Assembly: GCA_039105265.1 (NCBI GenBank)
Contig: JAPFFF010000008.1
Coordinates: 2,418,001 to 2,482,000 of the forward strand
Length of the DNA: 64,000 nt
Reading direction: 5' to 3'
Source: Tritrichomonas musculus
Taxonomy: Eukaryota > Parabasalia > Tritrichomonadida > Tritrichomonadidae
Made by a program: the position numbers and the translations under genes. Shown here piece after piece: positions 13,001-19,771 of this stretch; the first letter of the stretch is position 1, and each line of letters begins with the position of its first letter. The notes under the pieces are model-generated. The model had not been told where the DNA came from and did no database searches. It worked only from the letters and a program-made list of their open reading frames with translations.

Positions 13001-15397
13001 TTCACCTTCTCCTAAGAATTCACCGATTGTGGGAACGCGGTTTAAATCAATAATCCATGATTTGAGAGTTCCCCAAAATCTTCCCAAGTTTTCGATACGT
13101 TTAAGGAAAGCACCGTGTCCCTTTCTGTGTGTACGAATATTGCAGTCTCTTTCTGTCGCATATCCGCAGCCAGGTTTGTGGCAGTAAAGCATCTGTTTCT
13201 CTGGTAATCTGACATTTCCATTCTCCAAGTCATATATGGTTATAATATCACGGTGTGCCAGGTATGCGACAGTGTTTATCAACTCATCCCTGCATCTGGC
13301 CACCGGAACCTTGCGAGCACTTGAGTAATGAACTCTGACTTGACCTTCTGTTTTGCCCACATATGAACATTCATCGACAAAGCAAGAATTGATAGTGAAC
13401 TTCGGCCAAACAGTACTACTCTCAATAAGGTCGAATATTGACGATTCCATTGAGATCGGTGAGTCTAAATGAGGAAGGTGGCAGATCTTAAGTTCATCTA
13501 GCATATGTTTCGTATCATCATCGTCAATGCACTTTAAGCAATTAATGAGATTATGTAAAAAATTATTTTGAGTATTTTGTAGCGGGAGAGATGAGTTGAG
13601 ATTAGAAGAGTAATTCAAATCTATTCTGTTATTATTAAAGGTTAAGTTCTCATTTGAGGAAGAGGCAAGACTACATTGATGGTTTTCCAGGAGATCATGA
13701 GTGACTCCATGCTGTGGATAAGAGGGATTATCAATTAGAGCGGGAATATCAGAGAAAGGAACGTTCCAAGTATTATAGATGGAGGAAGGATAGTGTAAAG
13801 TCGAGGAAGAAAAACTGGAGTCAGTATCTTCTTCTGAGGAAGGAAGTTGAAATGTTTCAATATCATCCATTGGAGGTAAAGCCTGTTGGCTATTTGTAGA
13901 TATTTGTTTCGGCTGATTGGAAAGAGGTGATTCTTCATCATCTGAAAAGTAATCAGGGAAGAGTTCCAAAAATTTGTTCCGAATTTCATCTGGTGAGTGG
14001 TTCGTAAATTGATGAGCAATGAAATCCCAATTAGATCCGTGAGATTTGAAAAGAGCAATTAAATGTTCAATATCCGTTTCATTCCATTTATTCATATCCT
14101 GAACAATTAGTGAGTGGTTTGGATAAGATAGCTTTAATGCTGGAGATTCGTCTGAAGAATCATTGGCCTTGGCGCTCTGATCTGGTAAGAAATCACAATT
14201 ATATGATCTATCAAGTGAGCTACCAGTTGAGGTTGACATATTAGAATCTTGAAAATTAACAATAGCAGATGAGGAGACAGATGAGAGATTATTAACCTGG
14301 TTCAAAGGAAAGTCCTCATAAGGAGGCTGTTGATGTTTGTTAAATGAATGGATTGACAAATCTTCAGAATTAAATTGTTGATAATATACTGGTTCAACTT
14401 TTGGCTGATCTTCCTCATGAAGAGTCTGGATAAAATTAGTCTGATTATTACAATGATGATTATTGATAATTGTTTTAGTTTGAGTCTCAGGAGCTTCGTA
14501 GTCTGAACAGATGCTTTGACATCTCGAACGTATATTTGCAGGTGTGTGATTAGGAAACCATTTATATATTGCCTTCCATTGAGGACCAATAGAGCTGAAT
14601 AGTTTGAGAAGGATTACATCATCATCAATCGTCCATTTTGGAGATAGAATTATATCAGACAGATAGTTGAAGTATCTGTCACGACACGATCTGGGAGACT
14701 TATTTATGTGTTTTCCAATTTCTGACCAGTCAGGAATCACATCTGAAAGAACTTTTTCTTTGATGTATTTATCATCTGATTCTGAAAATTTAGAATTGCG
14801 AAAACGAGAGGGAATAAGTTTAGATTTTCCTTGCTGATATGATTGATCATTGTTTGAATCAATATTATTATTATGATTTGGAAATATTTGAACTTCTTTT
14901 GCAGTTTCATTAGACTGCTGTAAAACATCGAACGAAGGATTAATATCAGCATATTCGAATTCTGTGGATTTATAATTATTTTCATCAATAGAGTTAAAAG
15001 AGTCAACACTATCAGAACGATTAAAGGTTTGACAAATTTCCTCATCTTCATTAGAAATTTGTGAATAAGGATCTATAATTAATCCTTTATCAATCTTCTC
15101 TTTAAATGTTAAGTTTTGTCCTTCTAGTTTGCTTAATGATAAAATCTGGTAATTTGTATAAATGATTTCTTTACTTCGAGGATCAAAAGTAACATAAGTT
15201 CGTTTTGTATTGATTGTTGGGTCAGAATGTTTAAGATATGATGTCTTTTTGGAGTAATTTGAAGAATCAAATATATCATTTTGATTATCTTTAGTATTAC
15301 AAGACGGTGAGGGTAAATGATCTTTAGATGATTCATGCTGATGGTTTATATTAGGTTTCTGGCTTTGTTTATTTGAAGATTGATCGTGAATGGATAA
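7040..15397 (-). CDS. Retrotransposon ORF2: Myb, zinc-finger, reverse transcriptase, REL endonuclease
   Basis: This frame is open for 2,785 codons from the UAG at 15398. Residues below count from the GTG at 14740. Myb/SANT-like segments lie around -10 to 35, 35-80 (W-TIDDDVILLKLF) and 215-265. C2H2-type fingers occur near 452, 515, 585, 800, 870 and 940, in two similar three-finger modules. The RT has WRPISVSN (about 1709), ALDFKNAFGSVPH, GTKQGCPVSPLL and catalytic YADD (1885-1888). A thumb motif GGLSIPSL follows. A CCHC knuckle CPNC...H...C begins near 2268, and the endonuclease has RPD (2339-2341) then E2356 in IIEIS, as in R2-type PD-(D/E)XK enzymes. The protein should nick target DNA and prime cDNA from it. 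The first in-frame AUG (14239) lies after the first two Myb segments, so they are reached only by reading through the UAG or by non-AUG initiation. Confidence 0.95.
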   Translation of the reverse strand, partial: LSIHDQSSNKQSQKPNINHQHESSKDHLPSPSCNTKDNQNDIFDSSNYSKKTSYLKHSDPTINTKRTYVTFDPRSKEIIYTNYQILSLSKLEGQNLTFKEKIDKGLIIDPYSQISNEDEEICQTFNRSDSVDSFNSIDENNYKSTEFEYADINPSFDVLQQSNETAKEVQIFPNHNNNIDSNNDQSYQQGKSKLIPSRFRNSKFSESDDKYIKEKVLSDVIPDWSEIGKHINKSPRSCRDRYFNYLSDIILSPKWTIDDDVILLKLFSSIGPQWKAIYKWFPNHTPANIRSRCQSICSDYEAPETQTKTIINNHHCNNQTNFIQTLHEEDQPKVEPVYYQQFNSEDLSIHSFNKHQQPPYEDFPLNQVNNLSSVSSSAIVNFQDSNMSTSTGSSLDRSYNCDFLPDQSAKANDSSDESPALKLSYPNHSLIVQDMNKWNETDIEHLIALFKSHGSNWDFIAHQFTNHSPDEIRNKFLELFPDYFSDDEESPLSNQPKQISTNSQQALPPMDDIETFQLPSSEEDTDSSFSSSTLHYPSSIYNTWNVPFSDIPALIDNPSYPQHGVTHDLLENHQCSLASSSNENLTFNNNRIDLNYSSNLNSSLPLQNTQNNFLHNLINCLKCIDDDDTKHMLDELKICHLPHLDSPISMESSIFDLIESSTVWPKFTINSCFVDECSYVGKTEGQVRVHYSSARKVPVARCRDELINTVAYLAHRDIITIYDLENGNVRLPEKQMLYCHKPGCGYATERDCNIRTHRKGHGAFLKRIENLGRFWGTLKSWIIDLNRVPTIGEFLGEGEMWACSLCDYITSNSMNIKDHIAQAHKIKTGDRENAITTITLKFKFDDQYSPEVINHTCCPNPYNKHVIDDVDIVDKNDIQSNDISGVNDKTESPMVFPSNEYECHNDYPDNNNVNAVVPTSDSSFLHCPDPLDDLFNNTLELFSPEGLSNCKSDAKTFNDLLKLALSFEGDHFKMLLTRLRDAPTCSRINLTNHNLSSIEVSDILRSIDPSQWPSLDNLHCCPICNSSFLSISEVFDHFRTHNNINVDQNIANYDELLYAVRLMLNEDSFNCIIIKPDGSFNTMMNTNCICRVPGCNFIGKNKDGLASHMDRSNEVNHVTFRQAVLRYGPFYGSLKAHFLISNKSPALIDLFRGKAINFYKCNTCNSLLPLSVNFINNHYAHSHPSKTQLDSIDKVTTVSLTVTSNIHDLSNTHISDTRKLIENAVNELRDNISTKELLKTQDKIYRNLFEDSDNDTNEEASLQFHIRPELIKNRNSNFKENIHITDHQNSTQDTIKEEDSGYIPQIPSHSKLLINISDNASSLQSSLFPCSLQENMPEDLLKTQNNSCLKSIANSTEDVTPICQQNNKLSQNTEKIDAIPKSSAYSVRNPSSNSLSQTCINDLSPPLDVLSNRSSPVNTSLRNRPETLINRFSNCSLTKMNKRSDVNDLTQNNQHNDDSFYSNNDTKTFPDTYHEQLRKNYDLPSYKDNPTRCTNLSSQPVKVKRAPVISYFRTRSPLNGGTNRSKSNIVDSTRGVLFTNDVEKSSSSSLANDLILNENNTQKMIALAMRWYNESKLRGSPHLPKLDRQKRKLITSGLSELFESELIPLIQKYNPDNLGDIDEDTKWIAFEGAFEEALHRMRCHVAVKLNLDPNRIYSQRYKKRWINKSTDELACIQLTINRLRKLAADIDTINNSDDENDNRQVRQAESRLLSSLSVIKNEDKMRFFGTTDTIAILDEVRNKGENVSQCALWLELTIEELIKDEMNLKNASLHAERIREAYSENPKKTLNNYILSKANPECSINEELLYDFFSKSFYKEEDEFIPDDENGLFALSSCFSEEDKNEFINYIENRDLIENVIESRKYESAAGPDALDYSIYKLAKTKAAEFIRLIIQITNSRARVPQSWKCSIMRLIYKKGDPSLPENWRPISVSNALYRIVSCVWARAINSFNIRNHIFSPQQKGFMEGINGCSDNSAIISEIFYDAMRSHKSVFITALDFKNAFGSVPHALIIDCLKKKGFPKQFVHLIDNVYTGSTTNIMTSKFTSRDICINRGTKQGCPVSPLLFNLCLEPLFKAINSINAEDGCTVSMNGERARFSIMAYADDILLIANSRNGMERMLETCNRFCDFTKMTLAPTKSCSFGYEWIFNSRRGLFSGFNICGEEIPFVGLEESIRYLGTPISARKCAKIKTSAEYFVKAKNKIEKIIQSDLMIVQKIHAIKTFIIPSLDFILENGQMKLAHVNKLDQFISSQINKIIGANIPRAVKHASWKDGGLSIPSLREKADVGRVKALIRMITNSDPNIRLLIYSAINNERIKRNIPVASNDEKHSFFNWSSSLTTTERKGTNSIVQRARKSLKTLNLELTNECNDDDEFINSTLDNSELNAFKLIDTETNKDVIFQSSKNISLFLTNQRRSRWNAAITSPSMHLHAFYSLKDNPLSSEFLIKQQYPMNDTIVKFAIKARTNNLGTPEFDELINGKEHTPCPNCLKHGKSCIQSLSHILNGCICKYPEYTGRHNRIQSIIVQHVKELPDVEEIYTDNSIHLPGIPEELARLRPDIIAWIKNRSKCIIIEISIPYASKQWNADTLETAYNHKMNKYSSLITFVRNQGINVVYGAVIVSSVGAVYQESIKDINRIFIDRKKCKTIIKRLAINAIIGSLDVWNHNTKANSNPALSITQNMSGPSLVEIKALEDNNGVSSEVTHRFNNKPVSLDTSNIIPSSIQVSINGRTLNSSEYFFKSSSDDDMLSENDYLSDKDFSDLSEYGSETSIGYNLDNSAIQSP

Positions 15398-15400
15398 CTA
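15398..15400 (-). other. In-frame UAG between ORF1 and ORF2 (candidate readthrough codon)
   Basis: ORF1 (ATG at 16867) and ORF2 are in the same frame, separated only by this TAG. The next 219 codons up to the GTG at 14740 are all sense, contain no ATG and carry a domain also found in ORF1. The outer copy has the same TAG at 5304-5306. Bases after the stop are TTATCC on the coding strand. The codon could be read through to make a protein of about 3,275 residues, or it could be a nonsense mutation inherited by both copies. Nothing here resembles a known readthrough hexanucleotide well enough to decide. Confidence 0.75.
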
Positions 15401-16867
15401 ATGAATAGGATTAATTGAATGAGGATGAGTTGGTAGATTTTGGATTGAATAATTATTGGATAAATGATCTTGATTTGATTGCTCGTGGCTAGATTGATCA
15501 GAATTTGATTGATCTTGACCTGGAAGGTCAAGGCATGAACGATTAACACTAATTGGAAGATTGGTGATTGATTGATCAAAATCTGATTGATTACCAGATG
15601 TTTGATCAGGAATTCGTTGCTTTTGGGTCATTTGATTATCAATAGAATGTTCAATGCTTGGATGATCAAGAATAGATTGTTCTTGAATTGATTGATTATG
15701 ATTGGATAGGTTGTTATCTGCTTGACCAAGGGATAATCTCGTCTTAATTGATTGATTATCAATTGGTTGTTTAAGAATTGATTTATTGTTATTTGTTCGA
15801 TCAATCGTTTGTTGTATTTGTATCAATTGATTACTAAACGATTGCTCATGATTTAAGTGATTAAGGTTTGGAACATTATTTGTTAGTTGAACGGGAAATT
15901 GTTGTTTTTGAATTAGTTGATTATCATTACGTTGAATGAGAATTGATTGATTTTGATTTGATTGATTATGAATCATTTGATTATCAACTGTTCGCTCAAG
16001 ACTTTGACGTATTGAGGATGATTGATAACTGAATGATTGATCAAGGTTTTGTTGATTGAGATTAGATTTTTCTAGAATTGACTGAATTGGGATTGATTGA
16101 TTATTAGTTGATTGAATCTGAGTTTGTTGTGTTTGGATCATTTGATTGTCAGCTGGTTGAATGAAGATTGATTGATTTAGATTTAGATAATTAAGACTTG
16201 ATTGATTATTACTTAATTGAACTGGAGTAGGTTGCATTTGAGAATGATGTGAATGCTGCGACGATTGCGATTGCTGCGAAAGTTGTATAGATCGAGATTG
16301 TTGTGAATGTTGAATTGAATACTCACAGTCTTCAAAAGAGGCTATATCATTGAAAAAGTCATTACTTAAGAACGAATTAGTTGCTTTGTAATTGAAATCC
16401 TCATCATCATCACTTATCGAAGAAGAATCAGGGTCTGAAATTTCGTTAGAAATAAGAACATCAGGATCGTCAACAATTTTAAGTTTAATTTTGTCATTAA
16501 ATGAAAGGTCTTGGGACTCTAATTTCTTGAACGAAAGATTAAAATATTTATGATAAGAAATAGTATTATGTTTTGGGTCAAACGTAGTATAATATTGTTT
16601 TTTGCATAAATATTGATCAGAATTATTTGATAAATTGTTAAAAATTTGGAAATTTGTAGGGGAAAATATATCGTTATAATTTGAATTTTCAAAAGTATGG
16701 ATATCATTGAGATTGTTATAAGGTAAAGAATGAGATATTTGTGGTGAGGTTGAAAAATTTGAGGTTTGGTCGGAGATATTTTGAAGATTAGAAATAAAAT
16801 TTTGGTGAAAGTTAGAAAAATTAGCATGGTTAGAATCCTTGTCGGGAGCTGAATACGAATATGCCAT
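15398..16867 (-). CDS. Retrotransposon ORF1, Q/N-rich protein (intact)
   Basis: This ORF has 489 codons, with an ATG 42 nt inside the 5' end of the element. Residues 1-92 are rich in Asn, Ser and Phe. Residues 93-142 form a compact segment (YTTFDP...LSFNDKIKLK...DPDVLISNE), followed by an acidic SISDDDED stretch. From about 165 to the end the sequence is a low-complexity array of NQS-x-x-x-Q-type units, similar to prion-like Q/N domains. The 93-142 segment is repeated after the UAG at the start of ORF2. By analogy with other non-LTR elements it may bind the element RNA, but no known RNA-binding domain is recognised. A relative of this ORF is recognisable in the relic at 29380-30050. Confidence 0.9.
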   Translation of the reverse strand: MAYSYSAPDKDSNHANFSNFHQNFISNLQNISDQTSNFSTSPQISHSLPYNNLNDIHTFENSNYNDIFSPTNFQIFNNLSNNSDQYLCKKQYYTTFDPKHNTISYHKYFNLSFKKLESQDLSFNDKIKLKIVDDPDVLISNEISDPDSSSISDDDEDFNYKATNSFLSNDFFNDIASFEDCEYSIQHSQQSRSIQLSQQSQSSQHSHHSQMQPTPVQLSNNQSSLNYLNLNQSIFIQPADNQMIQTQQTQIQSTNNQSIPIQSILEKSNLNQQNLDQSFSYQSSSIRQSLERTVDNQMIHNQSNQNQSILIQRNDNQLIQKQQFPVQLTNNVPNLNHLNHEQSFSNQLIQIQQTIDRTNNNKSILKQPIDNQSIKTRLSLGQADNNLSNHNQSIQEQSILDHPSIEHSIDNQMTQKQRIPDQTSGNQSDFDQSITNLPISVNRSCLDLPGQDQSNSDQSSHEQSNQDHLSNNYSIQNLPTHPHSINPIH

Positions 16868-16891
16868 TTAAAGTACGAAAAGGTAAAGGAG

Positions 16892-16907
16892 AAAAAATAA
16901 AAAAAAA
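16892..16907 (-). terminator. T-run at the retrotransposon 5' end, usable as Pol III terminator of tRNA-Met
   Basis: Two bases after the tRNA discriminator the minus strand reads T9-A-T6. These bases belong to the retrotransposon (the outer copy has the same start), so after insertion the element itself supplies a T-run for RNA polymerase III termination. The equivalent T-run follows tRNA-Ala at 29350. Confidence 0.65.
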
Positions 16908-16909
16908 TT

Positions 16910-16982
16910 TGCTTTGGGCGTGACTCGAACACACGACCTTAGGATTATGAGACCTACGCTCTACCGACTGAGCTACCAAAGC
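16910..16982 (-). tRNA. tRNA-Met (anticodon CAT), elongator type
   Basis: This is a 73-nt gene on the minus strand with acceptor GCTTTGG/CCAAAGC, a D arm containing GCTCAGTCGGTAGAGC, anticodon loop CTCATAA (anticodon CAT), T loop TTCGAGT and discriminator A. The TAGGT/TCCTA anticodon stem with a T-T closing mismatch is seen in eukaryotic elongator tRNA-Met. It has no intron and no encoded CCA. Its 3' end is the insertion site of the retrotransposon array, yet the gene remains complete. Its last 15 bases recur at 6815-6829. Confidence 0.95.
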
Positions 16983-17263
16983 TTTTACACATATTGTTTC
17001 TGAATCTGATAGTTTGAATAAGTTTTGAGATAATATAAAACCATCCTCAAAATATATGAAATTTTAGTTTAGCTACATTCTAGCAAAAGATAAATAGAAC
17101 AAAAAATAATAATATTTAAATATTTTAAAATAATAAGAAATATAAAAATATAATCGAAGATAAATCAATATAATTATTTCAAAGAAATTTCAAAACATAT
17201 AGAATTATTTCTTTAAGAATTAAAATTGTTTTAAATTTCAGAATATATTTGGCAAAGTTTTTG

Positions 17264-19672
17264 ATGCTATCTTATGATGATTTTACTCAATCTAAAAATA
17301 ATTTAAAGAATTACCAAATTAATAAATGCGATTACGAAATACTATTATCTTATTTTCAAGAATCTAATTTCTTTTTTTTTGATATCGACCATTGTAATTA
17401 TGATGTTGATGAAGAAAATAGTATAGATAATTTTAAAAAACAGTTTTCAAATAATCAAAATCTAACACCTATAGTGTTTTTTTATTTTATTCAAGACGGC
17501 CAAGATATAGATACTCAGAATAGAAAAAATAACGATAATGACAAACACAATTATACTGACTTGTATTTAGTTCTTTACTCAAATAAAATTGGAATGGTGT
17601 ATGATTTAATTCTTGGACCAGATTTATTGCAAGAACTTTTTGATACTTGTTTTAATAACTTTTGTCTTGTTCCACAACATACATACGATAACAATAAATT
17701 AGCGTATCTCATTGACTTGTCTAATAATTATTTTTTAAATTCGACACATGTTTCATCTTGCTATCAAAAAGAATCTCTAAAAGATATTGTTTATAAAATC
17801 TGGAATCCTTTGAAAAATAAATTTTCGAGAGACAAAGAAAAATATTTCATTTTAATGATTACACTTATTGTTTATTATGTCCCATTAGTATCCATTGTAA
17901 ATGATGATTTTATTTTAAGCCCTTCTCATTATAAATCAGAATATCTTCCAGAATTTAATACTTATGATTTTGAGGAAATTGCACCAATTTCTTCAAATAG
18001 TTTTCAAACCTATTCTCTCACAATGTACAAAAAAAATTTTGAATTTTACATTGTGATTACAATGAGATCGAATGATTTTAGTAATAATTTTGAAATTGAA
18101 AAAGAATTCTATAAGAAAATGTATAAGAAAAGTGAATATTCTTTCACAATTCCATGTTATGGAACATTTGAGCATCAGGCTAATCTACGATCTTCTATTA
18201 AAGGTTTTTTATGCAAATTTATAAACAATGGAAAAATAACTGATTTTCTAGAAAATAAAAGGTCTAATGGCCGAGTTATTAATTATTTTGATAATACAAC
18301 TAAATCATTAATCATATATAGGTTATTATCAGCAATCACTTGTATCCATGAAAGCGGATTTTATATTCGAAATGTAAAGCCAGATCATATATTCTTAGAT
18401 AACCAGAACCGAAGTTACTTTGGCGGTATTGCAACTTTATCTAATCTGGAAAATGAAAGAAATGAACAAATCGGATCATCAACGTACCAATCACCAGAAC
18501 AATATCATGATGATAAATCTTCGCCCCTGTCGGATGTTTATTCATTTGCAGCTAATGTTTTTTTTATAATTACTGGAATAGATTTTCGTCGAGATTACAA
18601 CAAATACATCAATGAATATAAAGAACTAAAGATAATATTTGATGAATGCATAGAAAGTACCGAAAGACCTGATTCATTAATATTATTAATCCAAATGTAT
18701 TATAAAAAAATTTTAATTCCAAAAACGAATCAAAAATTAATTAACGATTTATTCCAACAAATTTTTTATTTTTATTTTAAAATTGGAATAACTGGTGGCA
18801 AATATCTCAGCAAATGGTCAAATGATGTACATCAGAATGAATATAGAAATTTAATTGAAAGCAATCTTTCTATAAGTTTTGTTGCTGAATATGCTTATTC
18901 AAATATGGAGATTAATTTAAATCGATTTTTGAACCTTGATCTTACTCATATGATTTATGATAAAATGGATATTTTTCGTATTAATTTTTTTGCAGAAATT
19001 TTAAAAAATAAATATTTGAAAAACGAAACTGATGACCTTATTAATCAAATTCCTGTAGCAAATCAAATTTTGAATAGGATTATTATGTATCATACATATA
19101 TCGATTTTAATTCAAAAATAAATGATTTGTTTAAAGAAGAAGTAAAGAATTTTGCAAAAAATTTTGACGATTGCATCCTTTTAGCAAATTCTTTTAATAT
19201 TAACCCTTCCTTTATTCTAGAAATTTTAACAAACGAAAACCCACAATTAAAAGATTCACATAATACAATACAATTCCTTCTACAGACAGATATTGAAGAT
19301 ATTAAAATTGTTCATGAAATTCTTTCTTTTTTTAGTAGCATCTCTTATCATGATGCTTGTAAATTAGATGCAGCATTTGAAACTGATGTTTTTTCTAATG
19401 AATATCAATCAAAATTGAAATTTAAAACTATAGACTTGTATACTCGTGAAAACGAAATAATGATTAATAACATTAGGGAAAAACTTAATGAATCATGTAA
19501 ATCACTAGATAAAATAAGTAAGGAAACCGAAGGTGCCACTAATATAGATTTATATTTTATGAAAAAAGATCATAACGAAATTATTGAGATATTGAATAAA
19601 ATCAATGAAGATCAGGAACATATTGATTTATATAAAAAAACACTAAATACTGCAAACGATAATAGTGAATAA
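17264..19672 (+). CDS. Protein kinase-like protein, probably a pseudokinase
   Basis: The product has about 802 residues from the first in-frame ATG. A TTG five codons upstream is not a likely start. A kinase-like domain lies around residues 250-430. Its catalytic loop reads IRNVKPDHIFLD near residue 366 in place of HRDLKPxNILLD, the DFG site reads FGG, and SPEQYH stands for APE, followed by a recognisable SDVYSFA segment. Loss of the catalytic Asp (HRD to IRN) and of the DFG Asp suggests no phosphotransfer, so a scaffolding or regulatory role is more likely. The N-terminal ~240 residues and the long helical C-terminus (430-802) are not recognised. It is transcribed away from the neighbouring tRNA-Met. 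Confidence 0.75.
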   Translation: MLSYDDFTQSKNNLKNYQINKCDYEILLSYFQESNFFFFDIDHCNYDVDEENSIDNFKKQFSNNQNLTPIVFFYFIQDGQDIDTQNRKNNDNDKHNYTDLYLVLYSNKIGMVYDLILGPDLLQELFDTCFNNFCLVPQHTYDNNKLAYLIDLSNNYFLNSTHVSSCYQKESLKDIVYKIWNPLKNKFSRDKEKYFILMITLIVYYVPLVSIVNDDFILSPSHYKSEYLPEFNTYDFEEIAPISSNSFQTYSLTMYKKNFEFYIVITMRSNDFSNNFEIEKEFYKKMYKKSEYSFTIPCYGTFEHQANLRSSIKGFLCKFINNGKITDFLENKRSNGRVINYFDNTTKSLIIYRLLSAITCIHESGFYIRNVKPDHIFLDNQNRSYFGGIATLSNLENERNEQIGSSTYQSPEQYHDDKSSPLSDVYSFAANVFFIITGIDFRRDYNKYINEYKELKIIFDECIESTERPDSLILLIQMYYKKILIPKTNQKLINDLFQQIFYFYFKIGITGGKYLSKWSNDVHQNEYRNLIESNLSISFVAEYAYSNMEINLNRFLNLDLTHMIYDKMDIFRINFFAEILKNKYLKNETDDLINQIPVANQILNRIIMYHTYIDFNSKINDLFKEEVKNFAKNFDDCILLANSFNINPSFILEILTNENPQLKDSHNTIQFLLQTDIEDIKIVHEILSFFSSISYHDACKLDAAFETDVFSNEYQSKLKFKTIDLYTRENEIMINNIREKLNESCKSLDKISKETEGATNIDLYFMKKDHNEIIEILNKINEDQEHIDLYKKTLNTANDNSE

Positions 19673-19771
19673 AGTATATTTAAATTAATAGTTTCTATGT
19701 TTTTGGGAGAAAAATCATTTCAAAATACAAATTATATGAAAAAGGCAGCTGCGAATAGAATCTAATGAGAT

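Larger units (their letters stand above)
6830..16909 (-). mobile_element. Complete tRNA-Met-associated REL-type non-LTR retrotransposon, inner copy
   Basis: This is a full-length element of about 10,080 bp. On the minus strand it runs from the base after the tRNA-Met discriminator through a 42-nt 5' leader starting with a T-rich stretch, ORF1 (15398-16867), a same-frame ORF2 (7040-15397) and a 210-nt 3' UTR (6830-7039) ending in TTATTAAACATTTT. It has no LTRs or terminal inverted repeats. Reverse transcriptase plus a C-terminal CCHC/PD-(D/E)XK domain place it in the R2/NeSL/CRE-like early-branching non-LTR group. It is flanked by the tRNA 3' end on one side and a 15-bp duplicate of it on the other. 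The insertion leaves the tRNA gene complete. Confidence 0.95.

Noticed and set aside
14738-14740. GTG at 14740 as the start codon of ORF2
   Set aside because: The frame is open and protein-like for 219 codons upstream, up to the UAG, and part of the first Myb segment lies before the GTG. Eukaryotic initiation at this GTG is not supported.
1-16982. The tandem array as a pure assembly duplication
   Set aside because: The copies differ at the 5' end by about 15 bases and an indel, and a tRNA-derived duplication lies exactly at the junction. Both are expected for real serial insertion. A partial collapse of the near-identical part remains possible.
17249-17263. TTG start for the pseudokinase gene
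   Set aside because: An ATG lies five codons downstream and no evidence supports TTG initiation.
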